DNA from: a virus | Length of the DNA stretch: 64,000 bases | Strand: one strand, 5' to 3' | Virus record (IMG/VR): IMGVR_UViG_3300037804_000399 | Span: 1 to 64,000 of that record | Shown: piece by piece, positions 33,131-40,767 of the stretch | Layout: each line of letters starts with the position of its first letter | How positions within the stretch are numbered: the stretch's first letter is position 1 | Program-made: the position numbers and the translations under genes | The notes under the pieces: model-generated | Database searches by the model: none | The model's input: the letters and a program-made list of their open reading frames with translations, nothing else | Told to the model about the DNA's origin: nothing

Positions 33131-34099
33131 GTGCCAGCTAAAATTACCAATGAAATATTCACTCAAAGGTTCTATGTGAACTTTGAGCCTAAGTATATTA
33201 TAATTAAAGATTCCTTTATTAAAATGAGTAGTAAGGTAGGAATCAATTGTCCTGATCACGGAGATAATTGGGTGATTGCAAGTAGTTTATTTAGAAAGGA
33301 TATTTCTTTACCTTGTCCTATTTGTTCAAGACAAAAACTTAGTAAAAATATGCAACATACGTGTGAAGAGTTTGTACAAAAAGCAAAGTCATTCTCAAAC
33401 TCTTCACATATTGACTACTCAAAAGTTGAGTATAAAAATACTAACACCCCTGTTGTATTAATTTGTAAAGAACATGGTGAGTTTAAGTGTACTCCAAGAG
33501 CCCATTTGAGACTTCTACGAGATGGTGGCACACCTTGTAAGAAATGTAGAGGAAAGTCTCAATTAAAATCACATGACCAAGTTATTGAATCTTTTAGAAA
33601 AATACATGGTAACATGTATGATTATTCCAAAGTTGATTATAAAGGAGCTACTAAAAAAGTAATTATCACTTGTCCCAAACACGGTGAATTTCATCAAGTG
33701 GTTAGAAATCATTATTCAGGTGCTGGATGTCCAGTGTGCTGCGAATCGAAAGGTGAAAAGATTGTAAGACAATCACTAGAAGAGTCAAACATAAGTTTTA
33801 TTAAAGAATATAAATTCGATGATTGCAGAGGTTACAAGCGACCACTTCCATTTGATTTTTATCTTCCTGAATTACATATTTGTATTGAGTATGATGGAAT
33901 ACAACATTTTGCTGGTGGCGATCATCACTTTGGTAAGAAAGGAGGATTTGAGGCTACTCAAAAGAACGATGACATCAAGACAAATTTCTGTAATGATAAC
34001 GGCATTCAATTAATTAGAGTTGATTATACAATGACAAGAGAAACAATCATAAATACTATTACTGAATTACACAATCAAAAGGAATACAAGTATGAATAA
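33131..34099 (+). CDS. Vsr/EDxHD-type homing endonuclease with zinc-ribbon repeats
   Basis: 322 residues, GTG start with AAGGAA six bases upstream. Three zinc-binding units: CPDHGDNWV...CPIC, CKEHGEFKC...CKKC, CPKHGEFHQV...CPVC. The C-terminal nuclease core is PFDFYLPELHICIEYDGIQH, with the ExDGxxH motif of very-short-patch-repair-like homing endonucleases (I-Bth0305I group). It separates gp13 from tagged genes and overlaps the next by 8 bases. Likely a mobile insertion in a late operon. Confidence 0.8.
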   Translation: MPAKITNEIFTQRFYVNFEPKYIIIKDSFIKMSSKVGINCPDHGDNWVIASSLFRKDISLPCPICSRQKLSKNMQHTCEEFVQKAKSFSNSSHIDYSKVEYKNTNTPVVLICKEHGEFKCTPRAHLRLLRDGGTPCKKCRGKSQLKSHDQVIESFRKIHGNMYDYSKVDYKGATKKVIITCPKHGEFHQVVRNHYSGAGCPVCCESKGEKIVRQSLEESNISFIKEYKFDDCRGYKRPLPFDFYLPELHICIEYDGIQHFAGGDHHFGKKGGFEATQKNDDIKTNFCNDNGIQLIRVDYTMTRETIINTITELHNQKEYKYE

Positions 34100-34142
34100 A
34101 ACACAAGATATTTTTAAAGCATATCGCAGTATGCTCAATGAA
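34078..34142 (+). repeat. 65-base direct repeat, copy 1 (ribosome site plus tag)
   Basis: Spans AAAGGAATACAAGT, the ATG and 17 tag codons of the gene at 34092. Matches 35391-35455 at all but 3 positions. Confidence 0.9.
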
Positions 34143-34766
34143 GATGCTAATGAATTTGAGACAGGCACAGCAACTTTTAAAACAAACACTTATGCGTCAT
34201 CATTGAAGAGATTTTTAACAAAAAGGTTAAAAGCTTCTACAGAAGGATTGCTGGTAGGTGACATTCTTTCAGGTGATAAGCCAGAAGTAGTATTTCAAAA
34301 AGATTTAAAAAGTGTTGATTATGTTATACCTAATAGGTTTTCAAATATATTATCTGATCGTGTAAAATCATTACAAGATCGAGAAAATGAAGCATTGGAG
34401 AGTGGAGAAATTTCTTTAAATGAGGGCCAACCATTTTCAATTTTTCCAATTAATCCAACCAATGAATTGAAATCAATGCTAAATGACTGGTTTCCTGAAT
34501 TACTCCAACATGCTCAAGCTTCATCAGAAAAACTAGAACAGTTTGTTGGTAAAGATGTAAAAAAGGAAGCTTATGTTACTATACCATTTCCAGAAGATAA
34601 TCCAATTTGGACCATAAGAGGTGAAGAATACGATAGTGATGATAAAGAAATTAATGTTTCTGAAATCATCATAAGAAAGAATCAAAAGAATATTGGATCA
34701 ATTCATGTTCCCACTGACTTAATGAATAAATATTTAGAAGACAAAAACATTACAATAGGATTTTAA
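34092..34766 (+). CDS. Tagged protein (QDIFKAY type), function unknown
   Basis: 224 residues. Begins MNKTQDIFKAYRSMLNED, nearly identical to the gene at 35405; L-N-E/D fits the prohead protease rule. The remainder is alpha/beta with a lysine-rich helix (SLKRFLTKRLKAS), PFSIFPINPTNE, and a C-terminal beta region. It shows no similarity to the other tagged bodies that I can see. The first codons lie inside the end of the homing endonuclease gene. Confidence 0.6.
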   Translation: MNKTQDIFKAYRSMLNEDANEFETGTATFKTNTYASSLKRFLTKRLKASTEGLLVGDILSGDKPEVVFQKDLKSVDYVIPNRFSNILSDRVKSLQDRENEALESGEISLNEGQPFSIFPINPTNELKSMLNDWFPELLQHAQASSEKLEQFVGKDVKKEAYVTIPFPEDNPIWTIRGEEYDSDDKEINVSEIIIRKNQKNIGSIHVPTDLMNKYLEDKNITIGF

Positions 34767-34775
34767 GGATTTATA

Positions 34776-35375
34776 ATGAAACAAACAATAATGGAAGCAT
34801 ATAGTAACATTTCAAAGGATATTTTACAAGATAGTATAAAAACTATTGTAACTGAAGATGCCAATGAAGAGTTTGAACAACAACTAGCTGATGATGATTA
34901 TCAAAGAGGAATCGATCCACATTTTGATGATGAAGATGGGAGTCCTGAGTTTGGTCCTGATGAAACAGACGATGAAAATAAGTATCTTGATGGTGCTTGG
35001 TACGCCACTATTTCAAAGAAGAAAGGTTTCAGAAGAGCGTTAAGATATAATGAAGTTCTTGGAACATTTGAAAATGGTCGTGGAGTTTCTGTAGATGAAA
35101 GCATAGCCTATATTGGAAAAGAAATACCTTTTTCATTCTGGCCAGTAGAATCATCAAATGAATCTATGATCATTCCTGGAGCAAAAGACACAATTGACAA
35201 TCAATTGTCAAAAGATTGGGAAGCTGAAGAAGAAGTAGAAGCTGAAATCGATTCACGTGAACTTCCTAAAGGATCTGAGCCAGTAGAGCTCAAAGAAAGT
35301 AAAGTATTACCAACATCATCTATAATGGATGTATATAATAACATATCAACTGAACCTGTTGATAAAAACAGCTAA
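34776..35375 (+). CDS. Tagged acidic protein with a second tag-like motif at its C-terminus
   Basis: 199 residues. Begins MKQTIMEAYSNISKDIL and ends with TSSIMDVYNNISTE, so the same helix-like motif is present at both ends. The middle is very acidic (DDEDGSPEFGPDETDDENK) followed by a small beta domain (GAWYATISKKKGFRRALRYN). The doubled motif suggests the tag is a binding element rather than only a cleavage signal. Ribosome site AAGGATTTATA. Confidence 0.6.
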   Translation: MKQTIMEAYSNISKDILQDSIKTIVTEDANEEFEQQLADDDYQRGIDPHFDDEDGSPEFGPDETDDENKYLDGAWYATISKKKGFRRALRYNEVLGTFENGRGVSVDESIAYIGKEIPFSFWPVESSNESMIIPGAKDTIDNQLSKDWEAEEEVEAEIDSRELPKGSEPVELKESKVLPTSSIMDVYNNISTEPVDKNS

Positions 35376-35390
35376 ATTAATGATTAAACG

Positions 35391-35455
35391 AAAGGAATAC
35401 AGGTATGAATAAAACACAAGATATTTTTAAAGCATATCACGGTATGCTCAATGAA
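35391..35455 (+). repeat. 65-base direct repeat, copy 2
   Basis: Second copy of 34078-34142, covering the ribosome site and tag codons of the gene at 35405. Confidence 0.9.
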
Positions 35456-35902
35456 TCAAACGTTATGAGTGAGAATGTTTCGGACGATGACTTCTATGTC
35501 ATTTCAGAGTGGGACGGAGAGTATGATAACTGGACTGTTATTGGCGGACCGTTTACTAAAGTAAATGGTGAATGGATTTGTGCTAGTGATGTTGAAGGAG
35601 AGTATGGTGATAACGAGAGACTTCGTATTATTTCAATAGCAACTTATGATGAGATGCTCAGAGATAATAAAGCAAATTACGATAAAATGACCAGTGGTAA
35701 TGAATCAATTTCAGAATTAGGAGAATCATCTGATATGGATAAACTTTATTTATCCATAGACGAAAAACTACTAATCATTAGATTTGCGTTAGAAGAGGAT
35801 TACGGAAACATTGAAGGTATACTTAATGACATAAAAACTCAGATTGGTGAAGAAGAGTGGATGGAATTAGTATCAGCTGCTCGCAGAACTGCAAAGAAAT
35901 AA
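35405..35902 (+). CDS. Tagged protein (QDIFKAY type), function unknown
   Basis: 165 residues. Begins MNKTQDIFKAYHGMLNES. The body starts with an acidic beta segment rich in Trp/Tyr/Gly (YVISEWDGEYDNWTVIGGPF...WICASDVEGEYGDNERLR) that looks like a small SH3-like barrel, then a helical acidic C-terminus. Unlike the 34092 body despite identical tags. A terminator follows. Confidence 0.6.
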   Translation: MNKTQDIFKAYHGMLNESNVMSENVSDDDFYVISEWDGEYDNWTVIGGPFTKVNGEWICASDVEGEYGDNERLRIISIATYDEMLRDNKANYDKMTSGNESISELGESSDMDKLYLSIDEKLLIIRFALEEDYGNIEGILNDIKTQIGEEEWMELVSAARRTAKK

Positions 35903-35926
35903 CTCCAATTAAATATCAATTATTTT

Positions 35927-35957
35927 AGGCAATTCCATTAATTTGGGGTTGCCTTTT
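35927..35957 (+). terminator. Hairpin terminator overlapping a promoter
   Basis: AGGCAATTCC pairs with GGGGTTGCCT (two G-T), then TTTTG. Its 3' arm also provides the TTGCCT -35 box of the next promoter. Confidence 0.65.
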
Positions 35958-35976
35958 GTGTTTAAGGGTGTATATT
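35949..35976 (+). promoter_or_regulatory. Sigma70-like promoter of the GTGTATA family
   Basis: TTGCCT, 16 bases, TATATT; TTAAGGGTGTATATTA matches the 26976 promoter exactly over 16 bases. Confidence 0.65.
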
Positions 35977-36019
35977 AAAGTAAGGTAAGAAAGAAAAACG
36001 AACTTAAAAGGTATACAAA

Positions 36020-36346
36020 ATGAGACTCACTGAACTAACAAAAGATCACCTTTCACAACTAGAACGTCTTGGAAATGTAACAGAAGTAAACATGACGTTT
36101 AATAAAGGCAGTGTAGAATTTGATTTCTTCTCTGGTGTATCTAAACTAGGTCAAACTAAACTTCAACCAAATAAGAATGGTTGGAAAGTAGTAGAGAGAT
36201 ATGATTCTGAAATGATAGATCTTGAAGAAGATCTTACTTGGCATTATCATGGTGCAACTGACGAACCAGTTGACTACCAAGAACAATATGAAGCAGAAGT
36301 CTCAGCTGCTCTATCTGGTTCACCTTACTGGAAAGCAAATGACTAA
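36020..36346 (+). CDS. Small hypothetical protein
   Basis: 108 residues, ribosome site AAAAGGTATACA. Looks like a compact alpha/beta protein (KGSVEFDFFSGVSKLGQTKL) with an acidic C-terminal half. Not tagged. It overlaps the nucleotidyltransferase gene by 8 bases, so the two are probably co-expressed, early or middle, from 35949. No family recognised. Confidence 0.5.
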   Translation: MRLTELTKDHLSQLERLGNVTEVNMTFNKGSVEFDFFSGVSKLGQTKLQPNKNGWKVVERYDSEMIDLEEDLTWHYHGATDEPVDYQEQYEAEVSAALSGSPYWKAND

Positions 36347-37034
36347 ACACAAACAAGATAAACAATATCCCAAAGACTTACACGCTTTGATATTTAATAG
36401 CATTGCACATAATTCTGAAAAATATAAAGATAGTATTTTTAAAATTATTTCTGCTTTTACATCAAAGCGTGAAGTATTCTTTCTAGGAGGAATAGTGAGA
36501 GATACTTTACTTGGGAGAGTATATAAAGATATTGATATAGTAGTGTTAAATAATCCACATGAAGCATTAGATATTATCCTACCTTCTAGTAATGTATTTA
36601 GAAAGAAGGGAGAAGCTAGTGCTATACAATCAATTCTACCAAACTACAAAGGTGGATATAAATTTTCTGCTGCGGAAGAGGACACTGCAATTGTTTTTGG
36701 AACAAAGCAGGTAGATATTGAAAGATACAGAGAGCCAAAAAATCAAATAGACATTTGGTCCACTCAGAACATTCAACAAGAAGTAGCTTCCACAGTAATG
36801 GCTTTTAACAGTATTGCAGTTAATGTAAAAACAGGAAAGGTTTATTCTACGGAAAAGTGTGATCAATTTTATGCTGCTGATGAAAGCGATCGATATTTAT
36901 CTGTTAATATTGACAGAGTTGATAAAGAGTATGAGAGCTGTAAATTCCGAATTGAAATGTTTAGACAGAAGTTAAACTTACCGCTAGATCCTGAATATGT
37001 ATTATGGAAAAAGATGAAACAACACCTTCGCTAA
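36339..37034 (+). CDS. Poly(A) polymerase / CCA-enzyme-like nucleotidyltransferase head domain
   Basis: 231 residues from ATG 36339; a longer frame from 36222 reads through the previous gene and is rejected. VFFLGGIVRDTLLGRVYKDI followed by DIVVL is the class II GG...RD...DxD catalytic motif of tRNA nucleotidyltransferases and bacterial poly(A) polymerases. The C-terminal RNA-binding domains of cellular enzymes are missing. It could add nucleotides to RNA ends or modify another target; no tRNA gene is near. Precedes gp43. Confidence 0.65.
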   Translation: MTKHKQDKQYPKDLHALIFNSIAHNSEKYKDSIFKIISAFTSKREVFFLGGIVRDTLLGRVYKDIDIVVLNNPHEALDIILPSSNVFRKKGEASAIQSILPNYKGGYKFSAAEEDTAIVFGTKQVDIERYREPKNQIDIWSTQNIQQEVASTVMAFNSIAVNVKTGKVYSTEKCDQFYAADESDRYLSVNIDRVDKEYESCKFRIEMFRQKLNLPLDPEYVLWKKMKQHLR

Positions 37035-37057
37035 CAAAATCAAAAGTCAGTGGGACT

Positions 37058-37089
37058 ATATCATACATGATTTAAAAGCATCATGATAT
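37058..37089. promoter_or_regulatory. Inverted repeat upstream of DNA polymerase
   Basis: ATATCAT (37058) and ATGATAT (37083), with CATGAT (37066)/ATCATG (37080) nested. Lies 33 bases before the gp43 start; may be an operator. T4 gp43 represses its own translation, but through a hairpin over the ribosome site, which this is not. Confidence 0.3.
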
Positions 37090-37121
37090 AAACACGCAAC
37101 CTAGCAATCAAAAGGTAACAC

Positions 37122-39761
37122 ATGATTAGAAATATTGATTATTCCGTTGAAGACGGAGTAGGCGTTATTGAGTTCTTTACATGGAACGAAGATAATGAAA
37201 GAGTAAATTTTAAACTGACACAAGAGTCTAGTTTACATTTTGAAAACCCAGCAGGTAAATTCAAAAGCATTTTAGGTACCAATCTTAAAAAGCAATCGTT
37301 CTCGAATTTATATCACCGAACAAAATTCATCAAAGAAAATAAACATTTAAATTATTTTGATATACAAACTCCTCAACGAGAGTTTCTTCAAAACATGTTT
37401 AGTGAAGTAAACGATCGAGATGACTTCGCTTTAAATCCTCTAAAGACTCAAATAATAGATATAGAGGTAGCTGTAGAAAAAGAATTTCCGCATCCTGATG
37501 TAGCAAAGTATCCAGTCAACTTAATAACAGTTCATGATTCATTTGAAAAGATGTATCATGTTTTTGCTTGGGGTGATACTATTGTAAGAAGAAAAGCAGA
37601 AGATTGTGAAACTGATTGGAGTAAAGTAGTTATACATCAGTGCGGTTCTGAAAAAGAATTGTTTATAGAATGGATTAATTGGATGAAGTCTGATTATCCA
37701 GATGTGATAGCAGGATTCAACTCGCGACCATTTGATATACCTTACCTAATTAATAGAGGAGAGCAAATAGTTGGAGAGGATAAGATCCTTGAAATTTCTC
37801 CTTGTAGAAAATTCAGAAAGGAACAATTCACAAGTCGAATAACTCAACAACCAATTGACACTTATGCAATTGCTGGTATCACTCATTTAGATTATTTGAT
37901 TTTATATCGTGACAAGTTCTCATATAAAAACTTAGTAAACTTTAAATTAGATACTGTTTGTGAAGAAGAACTAAATGCAAGAAAGATTCATTATGATGGC
38001 ACATATGAAGAATTTTGGAAGAATGACTTTCAGCTGTATACTGAATACAATATTCGAGACGTAGAGCTTCTTGTAAAACTTGAAGAAAAACTACAGTATG
38101 TGCAATTAGTAAGACAAGTTTGTAACATGGGACTAGTAGAATACGAAGCTATCTATAAATCACTACCGTATGTAATTGGATCAGCTGTTGTTGCTGAAAA
38201 ACGAAACACTGGTAGATTGTTCCCATCACCTCAAAACATTGATTATGAAAACATTGATGCTAAGTATCCTGGAGCATATGTTATGGATCCAGTAGTTGGA
38301 CGATACAACTCTGTAATGTCAATGGATTTGAATTCACTTTATCCTTCCATTATGATTACATTAAATGTTTGTCCGTCTACAAAGTTTGCTAAAATTATTA
38401 ATAGAGAAGAAGATGGATCGATCACAATCAGAACTACAAAAGGAGTTGTGAAAGAATTAAATGCAAAAGAGTATAAAGCTGTTTTAGATCAGCACTGTAC
38501 AGAATCATCTTATGATACGTTGTTTATAAAGCCATCAAAACAGAAAGGATGTATTCCAATATTCTTAGAAAGCTTATATGCTACTCGTAGAGCAGCAAAA
38601 GATACAATGCTTGAATGGCAGATGAAAGTATCAGAAATAAAAAAGAAATTGAAAAGAAAGAATATTTCAGAGTCCAGAAAAGAAGAATTGGAAAAAGAAC
38701 TCGCTTTTGCTTTATTAAATGATCAACGTTTTGGTACAAAGCAGTTGGTTTTAAAAATTGTATTGAATACAATGTATGGTATTTTAGGTAATAAATATTC
38801 TCCTATTTTTGATACTGATCTAGCTGGTAGCATTACAGTAACTGGACAAACTATAATTAAAATGTCACAGTCGTTTGTTAATGCATACTTTAAGAAATTA
38901 TATAATGCAGAAACAGATGTGGTAGTGTACGGTGATACTGACTCTTTCTACTTTAATGCAAAACCGCTTTCAGATGCTATATGTGGAGAGGACGGAGACA
39001 TTAACGATGAAGGCAATATTCAATTAATATGTAAAGAGGGTGATAAGTTTGCAAGAATAATAAACAAATTCTGTTTTGAAAAGATTGTGAAAGATAAATT
39101 ACACTCTGATCAAGATTGGATACAATTCAAACGAGAAATGTTTTCTTCAGGAGCAATGTTCTTCAAAAAGAAAAGATATATTGCCAGAGTTAGAAATGAT
39201 GAAGGTGTACCTGTTGATAAGTTTAAATATGTTGGAGTTGAATTAACTCGACAAGAGATTCCTCCTTTAGTAAAAACTAGATTAAAAGATTTTGTTGAAG
39301 TTTCATTTAAAGAGTTTTGGGATAATGAAAAAGCTCAAGAGAAGATGAATGAGATTTATGAATGGTTTATGGCGTTGGATCAAACTGAGATAGCTTGTAT
39401 CAGTGGTGTCAACTCATGGAAAGAAGGAATTGGTTTCTTGAGAGCTGCAAAAGGAGCAGGAGTGCACTTGAGAGGATCTCAATATTACAATCAGCTTGTT
39501 GGTAAATTACATATGGAAGACAAGTACGATTTAATACAAAAGGGAACTAAAGTCCGTTATGTGTTATTAAAAGATAATCATTACAAGATTAATGTTATAT
39601 CATATCCTGATCAATATCCAGATGAGTTTAGAGAACACTTCTTTGCGGACTATGACAAAATGTTTGCAAAAGCGGTTACATCTCCTATGAAACACTTCTT
39701 TAATGTCAATAAATGGCAACAATTCGATAAGGATTTTGAAAGTTCTTTCCTAGATGTATAA
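37122..39761 (+). CDS. 43: Family B DNA polymerase gp43
   Basis: 879 residues (T4 gp43 898). Exonuclease: IIDIEVAVEKEF (Exo I DxE) and later YNIRDVELL. Polymerase: SMDLNSLYPSIM (motif A) near residue 400, LVLKIVLNTMYGILGNKYSP (motif B) and VVVYGDTDSFYF (motif C) near 603. All key residues are present, so it should be an active replicative polymerase with proofreading. Ribosome site CAAAAGGTAACAC. Confidence 0.95.
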   Translation: MIRNIDYSVEDGVGVIEFFTWNEDNERVNFKLTQESSLHFENPAGKFKSILGTNLKKQSFSNLYHRTKFIKENKHLNYFDIQTPQREFLQNMFSEVNDRDDFALNPLKTQIIDIEVAVEKEFPHPDVAKYPVNLITVHDSFEKMYHVFAWGDTIVRRKAEDCETDWSKVVIHQCGSEKELFIEWINWMKSDYPDVIAGFNSRPFDIPYLINRGEQIVGEDKILEISPCRKFRKEQFTSRITQQPIDTYAIAGITHLDYLILYRDKFSYKNLVNFKLDTVCEEELNARKIHYDGTYEEFWKNDFQLYTEYNIRDVELLVKLEEKLQYVQLVRQVCNMGLVEYEAIYKSLPYVIGSAVVAEKRNTGRLFPSPQNIDYENIDAKYPGAYVMDPVVGRYNSVMSMDLNSLYPSIMITLNVCPSTKFAKIINREEDGSITIRTTKGVVKELNAKEYKAVLDQHCTESSYDTLFIKPSKQKGCIPIFLESLYATRRAAKDTMLEWQMKVSEIKKKLKRKNISESRKEELEKELAFALLNDQRFGTKQLVLKIVLNTMYGILGNKYSPIFDTDLAGSITVTGQTIIKMSQSFVNAYFKKLYNAETDVVVYGDTDSFYFNAKPLSDAICGEDGDINDEGNIQLICKEGDKFARIINKFCFEKIVKDKLHSDQDWIQFKREMFSSGAMFFKKKRYIARVRNDEGVPVDKFKYVGVELTRQEIPPLVKTRLKDFVEVSFKEFWDNEKAQEKMNEIYEWFMALDQTEIACISGVNSWKEGIGFLRAAKGAGVHLRGSQYYNQLVGKLHMEDKYDLIQKGTKVRYVLLKDNHYKINVISYPDQYPDEFREHFFADYDKMFAKAVTSPMKHFFNVNKWQQFDKDFESSFLDV

Positions 39762-39778
39762 ATTCGTTGAAAAAAACT

Positions 39779-39787
39779 ATAAATAAA
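39779..39787 (+). promoter_or_regulatory. T4-type late promoter
   Basis: TATAAATAA, about 75 bases upstream of the acidic cysteine-rich gene, directly after gp43. Confidence 0.7.
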
Positions 39788-39861
39788 TGTATGCTATTTT
39801 GTCACTATGATCAATGACAATAGAAATAGTTAACCGGTTAAAAAACTAAAGGAACGATCGT

Positions 39862-40659
39862 ATGAATAAAATTAAAAAAGATTCAAAACTTGAATTAACT
39901 GAGGAAGAGCTTAAAGCAATTGCTGTACCAGCTCAACTATCAGAAGATGATACTGAAGACCTTGATATGGAGTATGAAGAGTTGGAAGATCTCGACATGG
40001 AAGAACTTGAAGACGAAGCTGCTGAAATGGATTCTGATGAAGACATTAATGAAGACGAATTAGAAGAATTGATTCGTAAAGTTGTTAAAGAAGAATTAAT
40101 GGCTCTTTTAGACGAAGACGAAGAAGAAGACGAAGAAGAAGCTGAAGAAGAAGAATCTGAGTCCGAAGAAGAATCTGAAGAAGTTGAAGAAGAGGAAGAA
40201 GAAGTCGAAGAGTCTGTTCTGACTGAAGAAGAAGACTGTGAAGCATGTGACAAGTGCGATTGCGCTCCTTGTGAATGTGAAGAAGTTGAAGAATCTGTAA
40301 TCACTGAAACGGACAAAGAATGTGAAAAGTGTTCTAAGACTCCATGTGAATGTGAAGAAGTTGTAGAAGCAGTTGTAGAAACAGCAAAAGAAGAAGTTAA
40401 AGAATCTAAAAAAGCTAGATTCAAAAGAGTTCTTTCTGAAAGACGCAGAGCTGAAACTATCAAAAAGATTAAATCTAAAATCGCAGAGTCAAGAAAGACA
40501 TCTCCTAAAAAAGAAGAGTCAGTAGCTGAAACTGTAAAGCCAACTCCTGTTGTTGAAAGCGCTCCAAAGAAATTAAAGCGTACTCGTGACAATAAGAAAG
40601 TTGACAACGAACAAATAATGATGGAAAATTACGCTCGTATTTTAAATAGAGACAAGTAA
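39862..40659 (+). CDS. Acidic protein with two cysteine clusters and basic, tag-like C-terminus
   Basis: 265 residues, late promoter, ribosome site AAAGGAACGATCG. Residues about 30-130 are mainly Glu/Asp. Two clusters follow: CEACDKCDCAPCEC and CEKCSKTPCEC, each able to bind zinc. The C-terminal third is basic (KKARFKRVLSERRRAETIKK) and ends EQIMMENYARILNRDK, resembling the IMEAY tag. The acidic/basic split suggests a prohead core or scaffold protein. A terminator and another late promoter follow. Not recognised as a known family. Confidence 0.5.
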   Translation: MNKIKKDSKLELTEEELKAIAVPAQLSEDDTEDLDMEYEELEDLDMEELEDEAAEMDSDEDINEDELEELIRKVVKEELMALLDEDEEEDEEEAEEEESESEEESEEVEEEEEEVEESVLTEEEDCEACDKCDCAPCECEEVEESVITETDKECEKCSKTPCECEEVVEAVVETAKEEVKESKKARFKRVLSERRRAETIKKIKSKIAESRKTSPKKEESVAETVKPTPVVESAPKKLKRTRDNKKVDNEQIMMENYARILNRDK

Positions 40660-40684
40660 TTTCCAGTAAAATTAAATTACTATC

Positions 40685-40719
40685 GAAACCTGGAGTTTTT
40701 TTCTCCGGGTTTCTTTTTG
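40685..40719 (+). terminator. Hairpin terminator
   Basis: GAAACCTGGAG, T-rich loop, CTCCGGGTTTC (one G-T), then TTTTTG. Confidence 0.8.
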
Positions 40720-40725
40720 TCTACG

Positions 40726-40734
40726 TATAAATAA
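40726..40734 (+). promoter_or_regulatory. T4-type late promoter for baseplate operon
   Basis: TATAAATAA, 34 bases before the gp6 start. Confidence 0.75.
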
Positions 40735-40767
40735 CTACAACATTCATAACTCGAGGATCTATAATTA

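Noticed and set aside
36222-36338. Upstream extension of the nucleotidyltransferase frame
   Set aside because: It would overlap the whole end of the 36020 gene and has no ribosome site; ATG 36339 is the usual coupled start.
39933-40607. Reverse-strand Ser-rich open frame (also at 14208-14489)
   Set aside because: Shadow of GAA/GAT-rich acidic coding sequence, where TTC/TCT codons on the other strand leave the frame open.
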